DNA of 64,000 nucleotides from Chitinimonas sp. BJYL2 (GTDB lineage Bacteria; Pseudomonadota; Gammaproteobacteria; Burkholderiales; Chitinimonadaceae). The stretch spans positions 372,001 through 436,000 of the forward strand of contig NZ_JANZKW010000001.1 in assembly GCF_027257935.1 (NCBI RefSeq), in the 5' to 3' direction. The position numbers were made by a program, and so were the translations under genes. Under the pieces are notes generated by a model, which was not told the origin of the DNA, searched no databases, and worked only from the letters and a program-made list of their open reading frames with translations. Every line of letters starts with the position of its first letter. Position 1 is the stretch's first letter. Positions 49,800-58,393 of this stretch are shown piece after piece.

Positions 49800-50636
49800 A
49801 TGCCTGTAATCCGCTACCGTCTGCTCAATGTCTTTGCCGAGGAAACCTTTGGCGGCAACCCGCTGGCCGTGATCGAGGATGGCAGCGCCCTCAGTGATAT
49901 CGAGATGCAACACGTGGCGCGCCAGTTCAACCTGTCTGAAACCACCTTCATCTTGCCGTCCGCTGTCGCGACGGCCCGTATCCGCATCTTCACGCCGGGT
50001 TACGAAATGCCGTTTGCCGGCCACCCCACGCTGGGTTCGGCCGAAGTAGTGCGCAGCTTGCTGGCGACGGGCGATGCGATTTCGCTGGAGATGCAAGCCG
50101 GCATCATCCCGGTCAGCGCCAATGGCACGCGCTGGACACTGACCGCCAATGCACCCGAACACCGGCCCATGGCGGCTAGCGCGGCCGAGCTCGCCGCCAT
50201 GCTGAACCTGCCTGAGCATGCCATCGCCGGGCCTGCGCTGTGGGTCAGCTGCGGTAACGAGCAGGCCATGATTCCGCTCAGCGATGTGGCACATGTGCAT
50301 GCAGCGCGCCCCGACGCGGGGCTGATGCAGCGCTACAGCGTCAACCGGGCCGGCAAGCCCAAGGCCTATGTGTTTGCGCGCACGAAGACCGGGTTTGAGT
50401 CGCGTTTCTTCTGGACACCCGATACCGGCGTTGCCGAAGACCCGGGCACCGGCTCGGCCGCCGCCAACCTGGGTGGCTGGTGGCTAGCCACACAAGGCAA
50501 TGCACCGCTAGCCGCGCTGATTCATCAGGGGACGCAGATGGGGCGCCCGAACCGCCTGAGCCTGCATGTGCAAGATGGGCAGATCAGTGTGGGCGGACGC
50601 GTGATCGAGCTGGGTGCTGGCGAGCTGCGCTGGTAG
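49800..50636 (+). CDS. PhzF family isomerase/epimerase-like protein
   Basis: The 278-residue product has the PhzF fold: LLNVFAEETFGGNPLAVIED at the N terminus, the catalytic Glu in FNLSETTFILP, FTPGYEMPFAGHPTLGSAEV, and VAEDPGTGSAAANLGGWWLA near the C terminus. PhzF proteins isomerise compounds such as dihydro-3-hydroxyanthranilate, but most are not in phenazine pathways, and none is nearby here. Length is normal and cytosolic. It is divergent from pcnB. A palindromic repeat pair follows. Confidence 0.92.
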   Translation: MPVIRYRLLNVFAEETFGGNPLAVIEDGSALSDIEMQHVARQFNLSETTFILPSAVATARIRIFTPGYEMPFAGHPTLGSAEVVRSLLATGDAISLEMQAGIIPVSANGTRWTLTANAPEHRPMAASAAELAAMLNLPEHAIAGPALWVSCGNEQAMIPLSDVAHVHAARPDAGLMQRYSVNRAGKPKAYVFARTKTGFESRFFWTPDTGVAEDPGTGSAAANLGGWWLATQGNAPLAALIHQGTQMGRPNRLSLHVQDGQISVGGRVIELGAGELRW

Positions 50637-50646
50637 CACAGCCCCC

Positions 50647-50729
50647 TTAGGGTGCAACACGCGCAGCACACCACCTCGGCATCCGATCGGGTATCCGGTG
50701 CAATGCGGTCTTGCCTTATTGCACCCTGG
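50647..50729. repeat. Palindromic repeat pair (REP-like), copy A
   Basis: A unit AGGGTGCAACACGCGCAGCA at 50649 faces a second, reversed one at 50696-50729. The reversed complement of the second reads AGGGTGCAATAAGGCAAGAC, ending in CGCATTGCACC. Each unit ends in inverted GGTGCAAT/ATTGCACC. It resembles copy B at 55581-55655. Confidence 0.6.
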
Positions 50730-50750
50730 GGCTGCACTGCCAAGTGCCGA

Positions 50751-52403
50751 TCAGTTGCGGCAACCCGCGCTCAGGTCGTAATCCGGCTGATACACGCTGG
50801 TGCGTACATCCAGCAGACCCAGCACCGTATGGAAGACGTTGTCGTGGCTGGCCGGCTGGCTGGCACGCTGGCGCAGGCAATCCGTGCGCAGACCCAGCGG
50901 CTGGGCAAAGCCGGGCGTCATCCACATCACCATCGGCACATGGGTCTGTACCTCGGGCGCGATGGCGCGCGGCAAGCCATGCAGGAACACACCGCCCTCG
51001 CCCAGTGACTCTCCGTGGTCGGATATATAAATCATCGCCGCGTCGTGGCTGGTCTGCTGTTGCAGCATATCTACCGTGCGTGCGAGAAAATGGTCGGTGT
51101 AGCGGATGGCATTGTCGTAGCTGTTCACGATCTGCGCTTGTGAGCAGGCACCCAGCTCGGCCGTATCGCAAGTCGGCGCAAATGCCCGCTGTGCAAGCGG
51201 ATAGCGCTTGAAGTAGGCCGGGCCATGATTGCCCATCTGATGCAGCACCAGCACCAGACTACCCGGGGTCTCGCGCAGCTTGGCATCCAGCCGGTGGAGC
51301 AGAATCTCGTCCAGACAGCCCTCCGGGCTACACAGCGGATCAGCCGTGGCAGGGCCGAACTGCTCGAGAGGCAGATCGCTGCACACGCCTTTGCAGCCCG
51401 ACTGATTATCCCGCCACAACACCGACAGCCCCGCCCGTTTGAGCACATGCAGCAGCGACTCGCTGCCCCGGATGCGATCGTCATCGTATTGATGCCGCCC
51501 CCAAGGAGAGAACAGGCAGGGGACGGACACCTCGGTATTGGTGCCGCACGAAGTCACATCAGGAAAATTGATGACCTGCCGCGCGGCCAGCTCGGGGGTC
51601 GTCTGACGTCCATAGCCATTGAGGCCCCAGTTGGCGGCACGGACGGTTTCCCCCACCACCAGCACCAGCAGCAAGGGCTTGCGACCTTGCTGCCAGGATG
51701 GCCCCAGTCGCGCATCCTGGCCCACAGGTAGGCGCGGCCCCCTGGAGGAGCCCGACTTGGCCAGTACCTTGATGGATGCCACCACCAGGTTTCCCGGCGT
51801 GATCAGATGACGCAACGACTTCTGGTTGCGCATCAGCGCGGAGAATTCCTTGTAGACCAGCAAGGTACCCGACACGCCCACCACAAGGGCCAGCAACAGG
51901 TAGCCCATACGGATCATTACGGCACGCGGCAGGGCGATACGGCGCAACTGGACGCGCCAGAGCAGCAATAGCGGCAGCGCACTGTAAACCAGCACATGCA
52001 GAAACAATCCCGGCGTGATCAGATCACGGGCTTCGTGCCAGTCGGTACGCAGCACGTTGCGCATCATGCTGGTATCGAAATACACCTGATACCGCTGCAT
52101 GAAGTAGCTCGCCGCACTGCTGGCCAGTACCAAGCCAGCCAGCACAGGCTTGGCAGTCCAGCGATTGCACACCAACCCGAATGCGACGAAATGCACAGCA
52201 ATCAGGGCCAGGGCGACTGCTAGTGCAAACAGGACACTGCTTTGGGCAGACAGTGCGGCACGCCAGAAAGGGCCATTGCAGACCAGCACGAAATAGGCGC
52301 TCAAGGCCAGCAGCAGGGTTTCCACGCGCCATGCAGGACGTGAATCTGCGCCCAGCCATCGCACCGATAGACCCGCCCATTTCTCGCTCACTACCGATTG
52401 CAT
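50751..52403 (-). CDS. Lipid A phosphoethanolamine transferase (EptA-like)
   Basis: EptA-type enzymes move phosphoethanolamine from phosphatidylethanolamine to lipid A phosphates, lowering charge and aiding resistance to cationic peptides. The 550-residue product has five N-terminal membrane helices and a periplasmic alkaline-phosphatase-like domain. The catalytic Thr is in SCGTNTEVSVPC, with VLVVGETVRAANWGLNGYGR before and the metal ligands in YISDHGESLGEGGVFLHG after. I chose the ATG at 52403 because GAGG lies at proper spacing; ATGs at 52409 and 52433 are in frame. It stands alone, convergent with phzF. No pmrAB two-component pair is next to it. Confidence 0.9.
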   Translation of the reverse strand: MQSVVSEKWAGLSVRWLGADSRPAWRVETLLLALSAYFVLVCNGPFWRAALSAQSSVLFALAVALALIAVHFVAFGLVCNRWTAKPVLAGLVLASSAASYFMQRYQVYFDTSMMRNVLRTDWHEARDLITPGLFLHVLVYSALPLLLLWRVQLRRIALPRAVMIRMGYLLLALVVGVSGTLLVYKEFSALMRNQKSLRHLITPGNLVVASIKVLAKSGSSRGPRLPVGQDARLGPSWQQGRKPLLLVLVVGETVRAANWGLNGYGRQTTPELAARQVINFPDVTSCGTNTEVSVPCLFSPWGRHQYDDDRIRGSESLLHVLKRAGLSVLWRDNQSGCKGVCSDLPLEQFGPATADPLCSPEGCLDEILLHRLDAKLRETPGSLVLVLHQMGNHGPAYFKRYPLAQRAFAPTCDTAELGACSQAQIVNSYDNAIRYTDHFLARTVDMLQQQTSHDAAMIYISDHGESLGEGGVFLHGLPRAIAPEVQTHVPMVMWMTPGFAQPLGLRTDCLRQRASQPASHDNVFHTVLGLLDVRTSVYQPDYDLSAGCRN

Positions 52404-52528
52404 CGCCATCCTCGTCTGCGCTCCCGGCACCATCCGGGGGCGTGGCAGTAAAGGGGGCCATGAAAACAGGCGGGGCTTAAGACAGGCTTAACGCAGCCAC
52501 TCGGCAGACGTGGATGGCAAGGGGTGTG

Positions 52529-53326
52529 TCAGCTGCGCAGGGGTCGGCCTGCTGTCGGCGCCTCGCGGCGGAATACCAGGCGCTGGTCGGAACTGACTTC
52601 CGGCGTGTAGCGATAACCTTCGAGATCAAAGCGTGCCAGGTCTTCCACCTTGCGCAAGCGGTGCTGGATCGCATAGCGTGCCATCAGCCCGCGCGCCCGT
52701 TTGGCGTAAAAGCTGATGATCTTGTAATGGCCTGCCTTGCCATCCTCGAACACGCACTCGACCACCCGCGCCTTGAGTTGTTTGGCGCGCACCGCCTTGA
52801 AGTACTCGTCACTCGCCAAATTGACCAGCACGGGATCTGGCATGGCGGCGATCTGGGCATTGAGTGCCTCGGTCACCGTATCGCCCCACCAGGCATACAG
52901 ATTGGTCCCGGCGGGGTTGGCCAGGCGCGTGCCCATCTCCAGCCGGTAGGGCTGCATCAGATCTAGGGGCCGCAGCAGCCCATACAAGCCCGACAGGATA
53001 CGCAGATGCTGGTTCGCATGGCTCAGGTCATCATCGCTGAGGCTGCGCGCATCCAGGCCCTCGTAAACATCTCCCATGAAGGCCAGCACCGCAGGCCGGC
53101 TGTTGGCGGGCGTGAACTCACGTGACCACGCCTGGTAGCGGCCGGCATTGAGCACCGCCAGATTGTCCGAGATGGCCATCAGGCTGCTGAGATCGGCGGG
53201 GGTCTTGGTACGCAGTATCTCGATCAGCCCTGCCGACTGATCAAGATAATCCGGCAGACTGGTCGCAAGGGCACGCCCCGGTGTTTCAAAATCCAGGGTC
53301 TTGGCGGGAGAAATCACGAACAGCAT
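52529..53326 (-). CDS. yaaA: Peroxide stress protein YaaA (UPF0246)
   Basis: YaaA lowers intracellular free iron during H2O2 stress and has DNA-binding activity in E. coli. The 265-residue protein shows MLFVISPAKTLDFETP at its start, GDVYEGLDARSLSDDDL, LSGLYGLLRPLDLMQPYRLEMG and LARGLM-type YAKRARGLMARYAI. This is a full-length, typical YaaA. It is cytosolic and divergent from the small gene at 53427. Given Fur elsewhere in this window, both respond to iron or peroxide, but I see no Fur box here. Confidence 0.93.
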   Translation of the reverse strand: MLFVISPAKTLDFETPGRALATSLPDYLDQSAGLIEILRTKTPADLSSLMAISDNLAVLNAGRYQAWSREFTPANSRPAVLAFMGDVYEGLDARSLSDDDLSHANQHLRILSGLYGLLRPLDLMQPYRLEMGTRLANPAGTNLYAWWGDTVTEALNAQIAAMPDPVLVNLASDEYFKAVRAKQLKARVVECVFEDGKAGHYKIISFYAKRARGLMARYAIQHRLRKVEDLARFDLEGYRYTPEVSSDQRLVFRREAPTAGRPLRS

Positions 53327-53426
53327 GGTAAAACCTGAACCAGGAGAGGAAACCAGGGCGGCATTCTAGCGTCACAGTCACTACGATAAGTTTGTTCATG
53401 TACTCAACCGTGCGGAGGCCCCGACG

Positions 53427-53765
53427 ATGCAAGACAGCCGCTATGACAACGCCACCCTTGAGCACATCATTGATCAAGCCACCATTTACCAATGCGCCTG
53501 CCCGGCACAGGTTGCCCGGCAGATGCTCACCCTGCGAGACGTGATGGCCTACGAGGCGCAATGCCTGAGCCGGCCGGATGATGCACTGGCCGAAACCCAC
53601 AGGCTCATTGCCCAGGCAGCCGCAGATGCCCACCAGATCATGGAAACCTGTCTGGAGAAGGTCATCGACATCGAGGGATGGGATCGCAGCAACTTCACCA
53701 TGCCCCCCGCCCTGCGGGAACGGCAACGTGAGGAAGTGGCCCGCTGGCTGGGCAAGACGTCCTGA
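53427..53765 (+). CDS. Small conserved-looking hypothetical protein
   Basis: The 112-residue product is not recognised. It is soluble and largely helical, with IDQATIYQCACPAQVARQML, AQCLSRPDDALAETHRLIAQ and a C-terminal PPALRERQREEVARWLG. Three Cys residues lie in the first half (CAC and AQC), which could bind a metal or form disulfides. No signal peptide is present. It starts 100 bp from yaaA on the other strand and precedes the vWA lipoprotein. Function unknown. Confidence 0.7.
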   Translation: MQDSRYDNATLEHIIDQATIYQCACPAQVARQMLTLRDVMAYEAQCLSRPDDALAETHRLIAQAAADAHQIMETCLEKVIDIEGWDRSNFTMPPALRERQREEVARWLGKTS

Positions 53766-53840
53766 TTATTTTTGCGGTTGTTTAACCCGTTTGGGGCGCC
53801 TTGCTCGTTTAAGGGTTTACCTACCACGAGGAGCCCGACC

Positions 53841-55571
53841 ATGTGCCGCCCCATTCCCGCCTTCAGTACGCTGCTTGCCCTGCTGCTCGCAGCCTGCTCG
53901 ACCCAACCCCGCGACACTCAGCCAGCCACACCGCCTACGCCACCGACACCCGTCGTGAGCGAGCGCACCATCGCCCCCGCACCGACGCCCGTGGCCACGG
54001 CCGACAGCGCGCAGCCACAAAAGGCGGCAGGGCTGGCAGCCGAAATCAGCGTCAGCGGCTCGGCCGTGCTCAGGGAACGGCGACAGGAGATGGCCAAACC
54101 TATCATGGCCCTGCCCGCTCCAGCCTTTGCGCCCCAAGTGCAGATTGCCCCTGCCCCGCAGAACACCGAGCAGTACCAGCACACACCGCGCCACGGCATC
54201 CAGCTGGTCAGCGAAACGCCGGTATCCACCTTCAGTATCGATGTCGATACCGGCAGCTACAGCAATGTGCGCCGCCTGCTGGGCAGCGGCCAGCTGCCGC
54301 CGCGCGATGCGGTGCGCGTAGAAGAGTTGGTCAACTACTTCCCCTATGCCTACGCGCACCCCAAGGACGACAAGCCGTTTGCCGTCAGCACCGAAGTCGC
54401 CCCCACGCCTTGGAACCCGGACACGCTGCTGCTGCGTATCGGCATCCAGGCGCGCGATCCGGCCAAGGCCAGCCTGCCGCCGGCCAATCTGGTCTTCCTG
54501 GTCGATGTGTCGGGGTCGATGTTTGCCGACAACAAGCTGCCGCTGCTCAAGAATGCCCTCAAGCTGTTCGTGAACCAGCTGCGTCCGCAAGACCAGGTGG
54601 CCCTGGTCACCTATGCCAGCGGCACGCAGGTGGTGCTGGAACCCACGTCGGGCGAGCGCAAGGCCGTGATCAGCGCAGCGATTGATCGGCTGCAGGCGGG
54701 CGGATCAACCGCCGGCGCATCAGGCATTGAGCTGGCTTACCAGATGGCCCAGCAAGGTTTCCGCAAGGGAGGCATCAACCGCATCCTGCTGGCCACCGAT
54801 GGGGATTTCAATGTGGGCATCATCCGCTTCGAAACGCTCAAGGATCGTGTCGCCGAAAAGCGCAAGACCGGCATCTCGCTGTCCACCCTGGGCTTTGGCA
54901 CCGGCAACTACAACGAGCAGCTGATGGAGCAACTGGCAGATGCTGGCGACGGTGCCTACAGCTATATCGACACGCTGGGCGAAGCCCAAAAAGTGTTGGT
55001 AGACGAATTCACCAGCACACTCGCCACCGTGGCTAGCGACGTGAAGATTCAGCTCGAATTCAACCCGGCTGCCGTGAAGGAATACCGCCAGATCGGCTTC
55101 GAGAACCGCGCACTCAAACGTGAGGACTTTGCCAATGATCAGGTCGATGCCGGCGAGATCGGCGCGGGCCACCGTGTGACCGCGCTGTATGAGATCACCC
55201 TGGCCGGCAAGCGCGGTGCGGTCGAGCCGCTGCGCTACAGCATCAACAAACCGCAGCTGACCGGCAAGGATGCCGAGCTGGGCTTTCTGCGCCTGCGCTA
55301 CAAGCCGGTGCATGGCAGCGCCAGCGTGCTGATGGAAACACCGATCGCCCGGAACACCATCGCCGAACAAGGCAGCGATGACTTCCGCTTTGCCGCCGCC
55401 GTAGCCGCCTTTGGCCAGCGCCTGGGCGACGATGGCAAGTATCTGGGCAAGTTCGGTTTCGAGCAGATCCGCGCGCTGGCCAACGCGGCACGCGGTGACG
55501 ATCGCTTCGGTTATCGCGGTGAATTTGCGCGCATGGTTGGCCTGGCCGAGAGCCTGTCGGCCACCAAGTGA
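53841..55571 (+). CDS. vWA-domain lipoprotein with DUF3520-like C terminus (YfbK-like)
   Basis: The 576-residue product has a signal peptide with lipobox LLAAC (Cys16) and a Pro/Thr-rich linker that contains SERTIAPAPTPVATADS. A YfbK-like N-domain follows (TFSIDVDTGSYSNVRRLLGS), then a von Willebrand A domain with the metal-site motif LVFLVDVSGSMFADNK (about 217-232). The C-terminal domain is of the DUF3520 type (FRFAAAVAAFGQRLGDDGKY near the end). It is likely anchored in the outer or inner membrane facing the periplasm. The ATG at 53841 has GAGGAG upstream. It precedes an ECF sigma factor and its probable anti-sigma factor. The role is unknown. Confidence 0.88.
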   Translation: MCRPIPAFSTLLALLLAACSTQPRDTQPATPPTPPTPVVSERTIAPAPTPVATADSAQPQKAAGLAAEISVSGSAVLRERRQEMAKPIMALPAPAFAPQVQIAPAPQNTEQYQHTPRHGIQLVSETPVSTFSIDVDTGSYSNVRRLLGSGQLPPRDAVRVEELVNYFPYAYAHPKDDKPFAVSTEVAPTPWNPDTLLLRIGIQARDPAKASLPPANLVFLVDVSGSMFADNKLPLLKNALKLFVNQLRPQDQVALVTYASGTQVVLEPTSGERKAVISAAIDRLQAGGSTAGASGIELAYQMAQQGFRKGGINRILLATDGDFNVGIIRFETLKDRVAEKRKTGISLSTLGFGTGNYNEQLMEQLADAGDGAYSYIDTLGEAQKVLVDEFTSTLATVASDVKIQLEFNPAAVKEYRQIGFENRALKREDFANDQVDAGEIGAGHRVTALYEITLAGKRGAVEPLRYSINKPQLTGKDAELGFLRLRYKPVHGSASVLMETPIARNTIAEQGSDDFRFAAAVAAFGQRLGDDGKYLGKFGFEQIRALANAARGDDRFGYRGEFARMVGLAESLSATK

Positions 55572-55580
55572 ACGCATCGC

Positions 55581-55655
55581 AGGGTGCCATAAGCGCAGCG
55601 CATTGCACTAAGCAACACCAAAGTGCAATGCGGTTTGCGCCTTATTACACCCTAC
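55581..55655. repeat. Palindromic repeat pair (REP-like), copy B
   Basis: A unit AGGGTGCCATAAGCGCAGCG, ending in CATTGCAC (55581-55608), faces a reversed unit at 55621-55655. The reverse complement of that unit contains AGGGTGTAATAAGGCGCAAA and CGCATTGCAC. It lies in the gap between the vWA gene and the sigma factor start, immediately after the vWA stop. It is similar to copy A near phzF. Confidence 0.6.
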
Positions 55656-55741
55656 GCCACAGCCACTGGACGATGCTCGATTACGCCACCGACCCCTGCG
55701 AAACCAGCAACAGCCACGCGGCTGATCTACACTCGGCCACC

Positions 55742-56320
55742 ATGCAGCACGCCGATGATGCCGCCCTGATGCTTGCTTACGCCGCCGGCGATGCCGCGGC
55801 GTTCGAGCGTCTGTACGCGCTGCACCGGCAGGGCCTGTATGGCTTTCTGCACCGGCAGGCGCCGCGTGCCGTGTGGGTGGATGATCTGTTTCAGGAGGCT
55901 TGGCTGGCGGTGGTGAAGGCCCGCGCCGACTACCGGCCCGAGGCCGCGTTCAAGACCTGGCTTTACGGCATTGCTCGCAACAAGCTGATCGACCGCATCC
56001 GCCAGCAAGAACCCACGCTGCTGGCCGATTTTGCCGGCCACGATGACGATACCGACCCGCTGGCCCGGCTACCGGCTAGCGCCGCCAACGACCCGGTGGC
56101 TGTACTCGACAAGCTGCAAACCGGCCAGGCACTCGATATCGCCCTGCGCACCCTGCCCGCTGTGCAGCGCGAGGCTTTTCTGCTGCGCGAGCACGCCGGC
56201 ATGGAACTGGACGCTATCGCCGCACTGACGGGCGTGAACATGGAAACTGCCAAGAGCCGGCTGCGCTACGCCGTCGCCAAACTGAAAACCGCGCTGGCAC
56301 CGTTGGGTGAACAGGTATGA
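55742..56320 (+). CDS. ECF-type RNA polymerase sigma factor
   Basis: The 192-residue product has sigma-70 region 2 (LMLAYAAGDAAAFERLYALH, VDDLFQEAWLAVVKAR, FKTWLYGIARNKLIDRIR) and region 4 (RTLPAVQREAFLLREHAGME, LDAIAALTGVNMETAKSRLR). It belongs to the ECF class, which steers RNA polymerase to special promoters. The ATG at 55742 gives a typical N terminus, but no ribosome binding site is evident. Upstream ATGs (for example 55673) are in frame but would run through the repeat region. Its stop overlaps the next gene (ATGA), which is the likely anti-sigma factor. Confidence 0.9.
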   Translation: MQHADDAALMLAYAAGDAAAFERLYALHRQGLYGFLHRQAPRAVWVDDLFQEAWLAVVKARADYRPEAAFKTWLYGIARNKLIDRIRQQEPTLLADFAGHDDDTDPLARLPASAANDPVAVLDKLQTGQALDIALRTLPAVQREAFLLREHAGMELDAIAALTGVNMETAKSRLRYAVAKLKTALAPLGEQV

Positions 56321-57216
56321 GCCATCACACACCCATAGACGACCCCGATCTGCAGCGTGCCTATGCCGCGCTGGATCAACCCGCGCCATCCGCCGCGCTG
56401 GACGCTGCCATCCTCGCCGCCGCCCACGCGGCCGTGCAGCCGCAGGCCGAGGTCATCCCCTTTACGCCGCGTCCACGCCGCAACTGGCTCGCCCCGCTAT
56501 CGCTGGCCGCCTCACTCACGCTGGCCGTGGGCGTAGGCTGGCATATGCAGCAGGCCGGCGAAGGCCAGGTGGCCGGCATGGCTGCCGAAATCCACGGCAC
56601 CGCCGACACCCCGCCGCAGGTAGGCATGGCCGCAGAAGCCGGTCGTGCCAGCACCGCCGATGCCGCCCCCGCCAGTGCGCCCGCACCCGTGGTGGTCGCC
56701 CGCCTCCCCGCCGAGCCAGCGCCGCCGAGCTTTGTGCCCCAAGTCAGCCTCAACACCCCGGTCGAAGCCAAGGGTGACGTGCGCAAAGAAGCCAAGCGCG
56801 AAGCCACCGCTGGTGCCAGCGGTTTGGCCGCAGACCAGATCGTCGAATCCGCCGCGCTGCGCGAACAGGTAGCCGTTGCCGCTGCACCACCTAAGGCAGC
56901 TTACCCGGAACGCACTATCGCCCCCGCTCCAGCGCCCATCGCTGCCGCGCCGCCCGCTCCCGTCACGGCCCCTGTCGCTGCCGAAGTCGCCAGAAAAGCG
57001 ACGGTCGATAAGCTGATGGTCAGCGGCGCGCGCGCGCGGCAGCCCATGGACTTTGATCGGCAGATTGCGCAGCTGCGGCAGTGGCTGGCTGAGGGGAAGA
57101 CAGGCGAGGCGGAAGCAGGTTTGAAGGCGCTGCGGCAGCAGTGGCCGGATAAGCCCTTGCCGGAGGATATTCGGCGCTGGGCGGGGACACTGGAGGATTT
57201 ACGGCAAGGGGAATGA
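56317..57216 (+). CDS. Probable membrane-anchored anti-sigma factor
   Basis: The 299-residue product has a short cytoplasmic part (about 1-55, ending PRPRRNW), one membrane helix (LAPLSLAASLTLAVGVGWHM, about 56-76) and a long periplasmic Ala/Pro-rich domain. That domain contains YPERTIAPAPAPIAAAPP near 200, like the linker of the vWA lipoprotein, and LMVSGARARQPM. The C terminus holds a helical repeat-like WLAEGKTGEAEAGLKALRQQ. There is no zinc anti-sigma HxxxCxxC motif. Coupling to the sigma gene (ATGA) and topology suggest it binds the sigma factor and relays envelope stress; this is inference. Confidence 0.7.
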   Translation: MSHHTPIDDPDLQRAYAALDQPAPSAALDAAILAAAHAAVQPQAEVIPFTPRPRRNWLAPLSLAASLTLAVGVGWHMQQAGEGQVAGMAAEIHGTADTPPQVGMAAEAGRASTADAAPASAPAPVVVARLPAEPAPPSFVPQVSLNTPVEAKGDVRKEAKREATAGASGLAADQIVESAALREQVAVAAAPPKAAYPERTIAPAPAPIAAAPPAPVTAPVAAEVARKATVDKLMVSGARARQPMDFDRQIAQLRQWLAEGKTGEAEAGLKALRQQWPDKPLPEDIRRWAGTLEDLRQGE

Positions 57217-57304
57217 GCCTGCGCGGCGGGGAGCAGGTGGGTTAGGCTATACCACTACTGCACCCAAAGCGCGCAGCGCATCACGCGGCAACGCCGCTAA
57301 ACAC

Positions 57305-58393
57305 TCAAGACTCCGACAACAACATCAAGACAAACAGCAACACCAACAAGCCCCCCAGCACCGCAAACCCGATCTTCCAGTAAGACCAGGGCCGCTCACC
57401 CTGTACCTCACCGGTCTGGCCATTGACCAGAAAACGCCAGGTCTTGCCGCCGTACTGATAGCTCGACAGCCACACAGGCAGCAGGATGTGCTTGAAGGTA
57501 ATGTCGAAATAGCGCGGGCTCATGCTGTGGATGCGCTGCAAATCGCCACCGATATCGCGTTCGATGGCGTTGCGGATGCCGCCCTCCATCTCACCGCGGG
57601 CAATCTCGAAACCGGGCTGCAGACCAATCTGATACGCCTCCACCGTAAACCCCGCCAGATAATCCTCGCGATACGGCTTGAGGCCACTCAGCCGCCAGGG
57701 CTCCAGCCCGTTCAGATAATCCTGCGGCAGAGAACGCGACGCTGGTACGGTGATGTCGTCAAAACTCACCGCCACCTGTCCTGCTGCCGGCGACCAGCGC
57801 ACGCGCTGCACTTGACGCGTTTTGGTCACACCGTTCTCGGTATAGGTCTCAGTGACGTAGTAATAGTCGCCACGCTCGCCCGTGTAGGGCGTGTCGGTGT
57901 TGGCGTCATAGGTCCAGTACGGCAGGTACAAGCCCTTGAGCCCGGTAGCCGCGCGGTAAGCCTGCTTGAGCGCGTTGGGTGCGAACCAGAGGCCATCTAT
58001 CCAGCCGCGGAAACGGTTGCGTGCATCAGCCTCGGGGATCTCGAACGGTGCCACGGCGCGCGGCTGGATGAGGCGCAGGCTGGTGGCCTTGCTGGCAATC
58101 AACGGTGCCGTACAGAACGGACATTTGTCGGCTGTTGTGTGCTCGGGTAATTGGGACTGCGCGCCACAGGCAGGACATTTAACGGTCTGGCGCTCAATGG
58201 TTGCCTCATTGCCAGCAGCCTGATCCAAGAAATGCTGGTAGTCCAGCTCCGCCACCGCGGTGTCCTGCACCGCCTGATCGGCCTCGGGGATGGCGTTTTG
58301 GGCGCCGCAGTAGGGGCACTGCAAGGCATGCTGGCCGGGGGCGAATTGCAGCTTGGCACCGCAGGCGGTACAGGGGTAAGTCTGTGTGGTCAC
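57305..58393 (-). CDS. Zinc-ribbon membrane protein (YdjG-like)
   Basis: The 362-residue product begins with two zinc-ribbon-like pairs (YPCTACGAKL and LQCPYCGAQN, about 5-32), then CPACGAQ and KCPFCTAPL near 75-95. A middle domain follows, with PYWTYDANTDTPYTGERGDYYYVTETY. A single membrane helix (FAVLGGLLVLLFVLML) lies at the C terminus. This order matches TFIIB-type zinc-ribbon proteins such as Bacillus YdjG, which work with SPFH-like YdjI. It is often mislabelled as primosomal protein N'. The GTG start overlaps the previous gene stop (GTGA). It is third in a leftward operon. Confidence 0.75.
   Translation of the reverse strand: MTTQTYPCTACGAKLQFAPGQHALQCPYCGAQNAIPEADQAVQDTAVAELDYQHFLDQAAGNEATIERQTVKCPACGAQSQLPEHTTADKCPFCTAPLIASKATSLRLIQPRAVAPFEIPEADARNRFRGWIDGLWFAPNALKQAYRAATGLKGLYLPYWTYDANTDTPYTGERGDYYYVTETYTENGVTKTRQVQRVRWSPAAGQVAVSFDDITVPASRSLPQDYLNGLEPWRLSGLKPYREDYLAGFTVEAYQIGLQPGFEIARGEMEGGIRNAIERDIGGDLQRIHSMSPRYFDITFKHILLPVWLSSYQYGGKTWRFLVNGQTGEVQGERPWSYWKIGFAVLGGLLVLLFVLMLLSES

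Noticed and set aside
57247-57290. Possible third copy of the palindromic repeat
   Set aside because: Only GCGCAGCGCATCACG and a partial TGCACCC agree; it is too degenerate to call.
57305-58393. Primosomal protein N' label for the zinc-ribbon protein
   Set aside because: There are no helicase motifs; only the zinc-ribbon part resembles PriA, and a C-terminal membrane helix is present.
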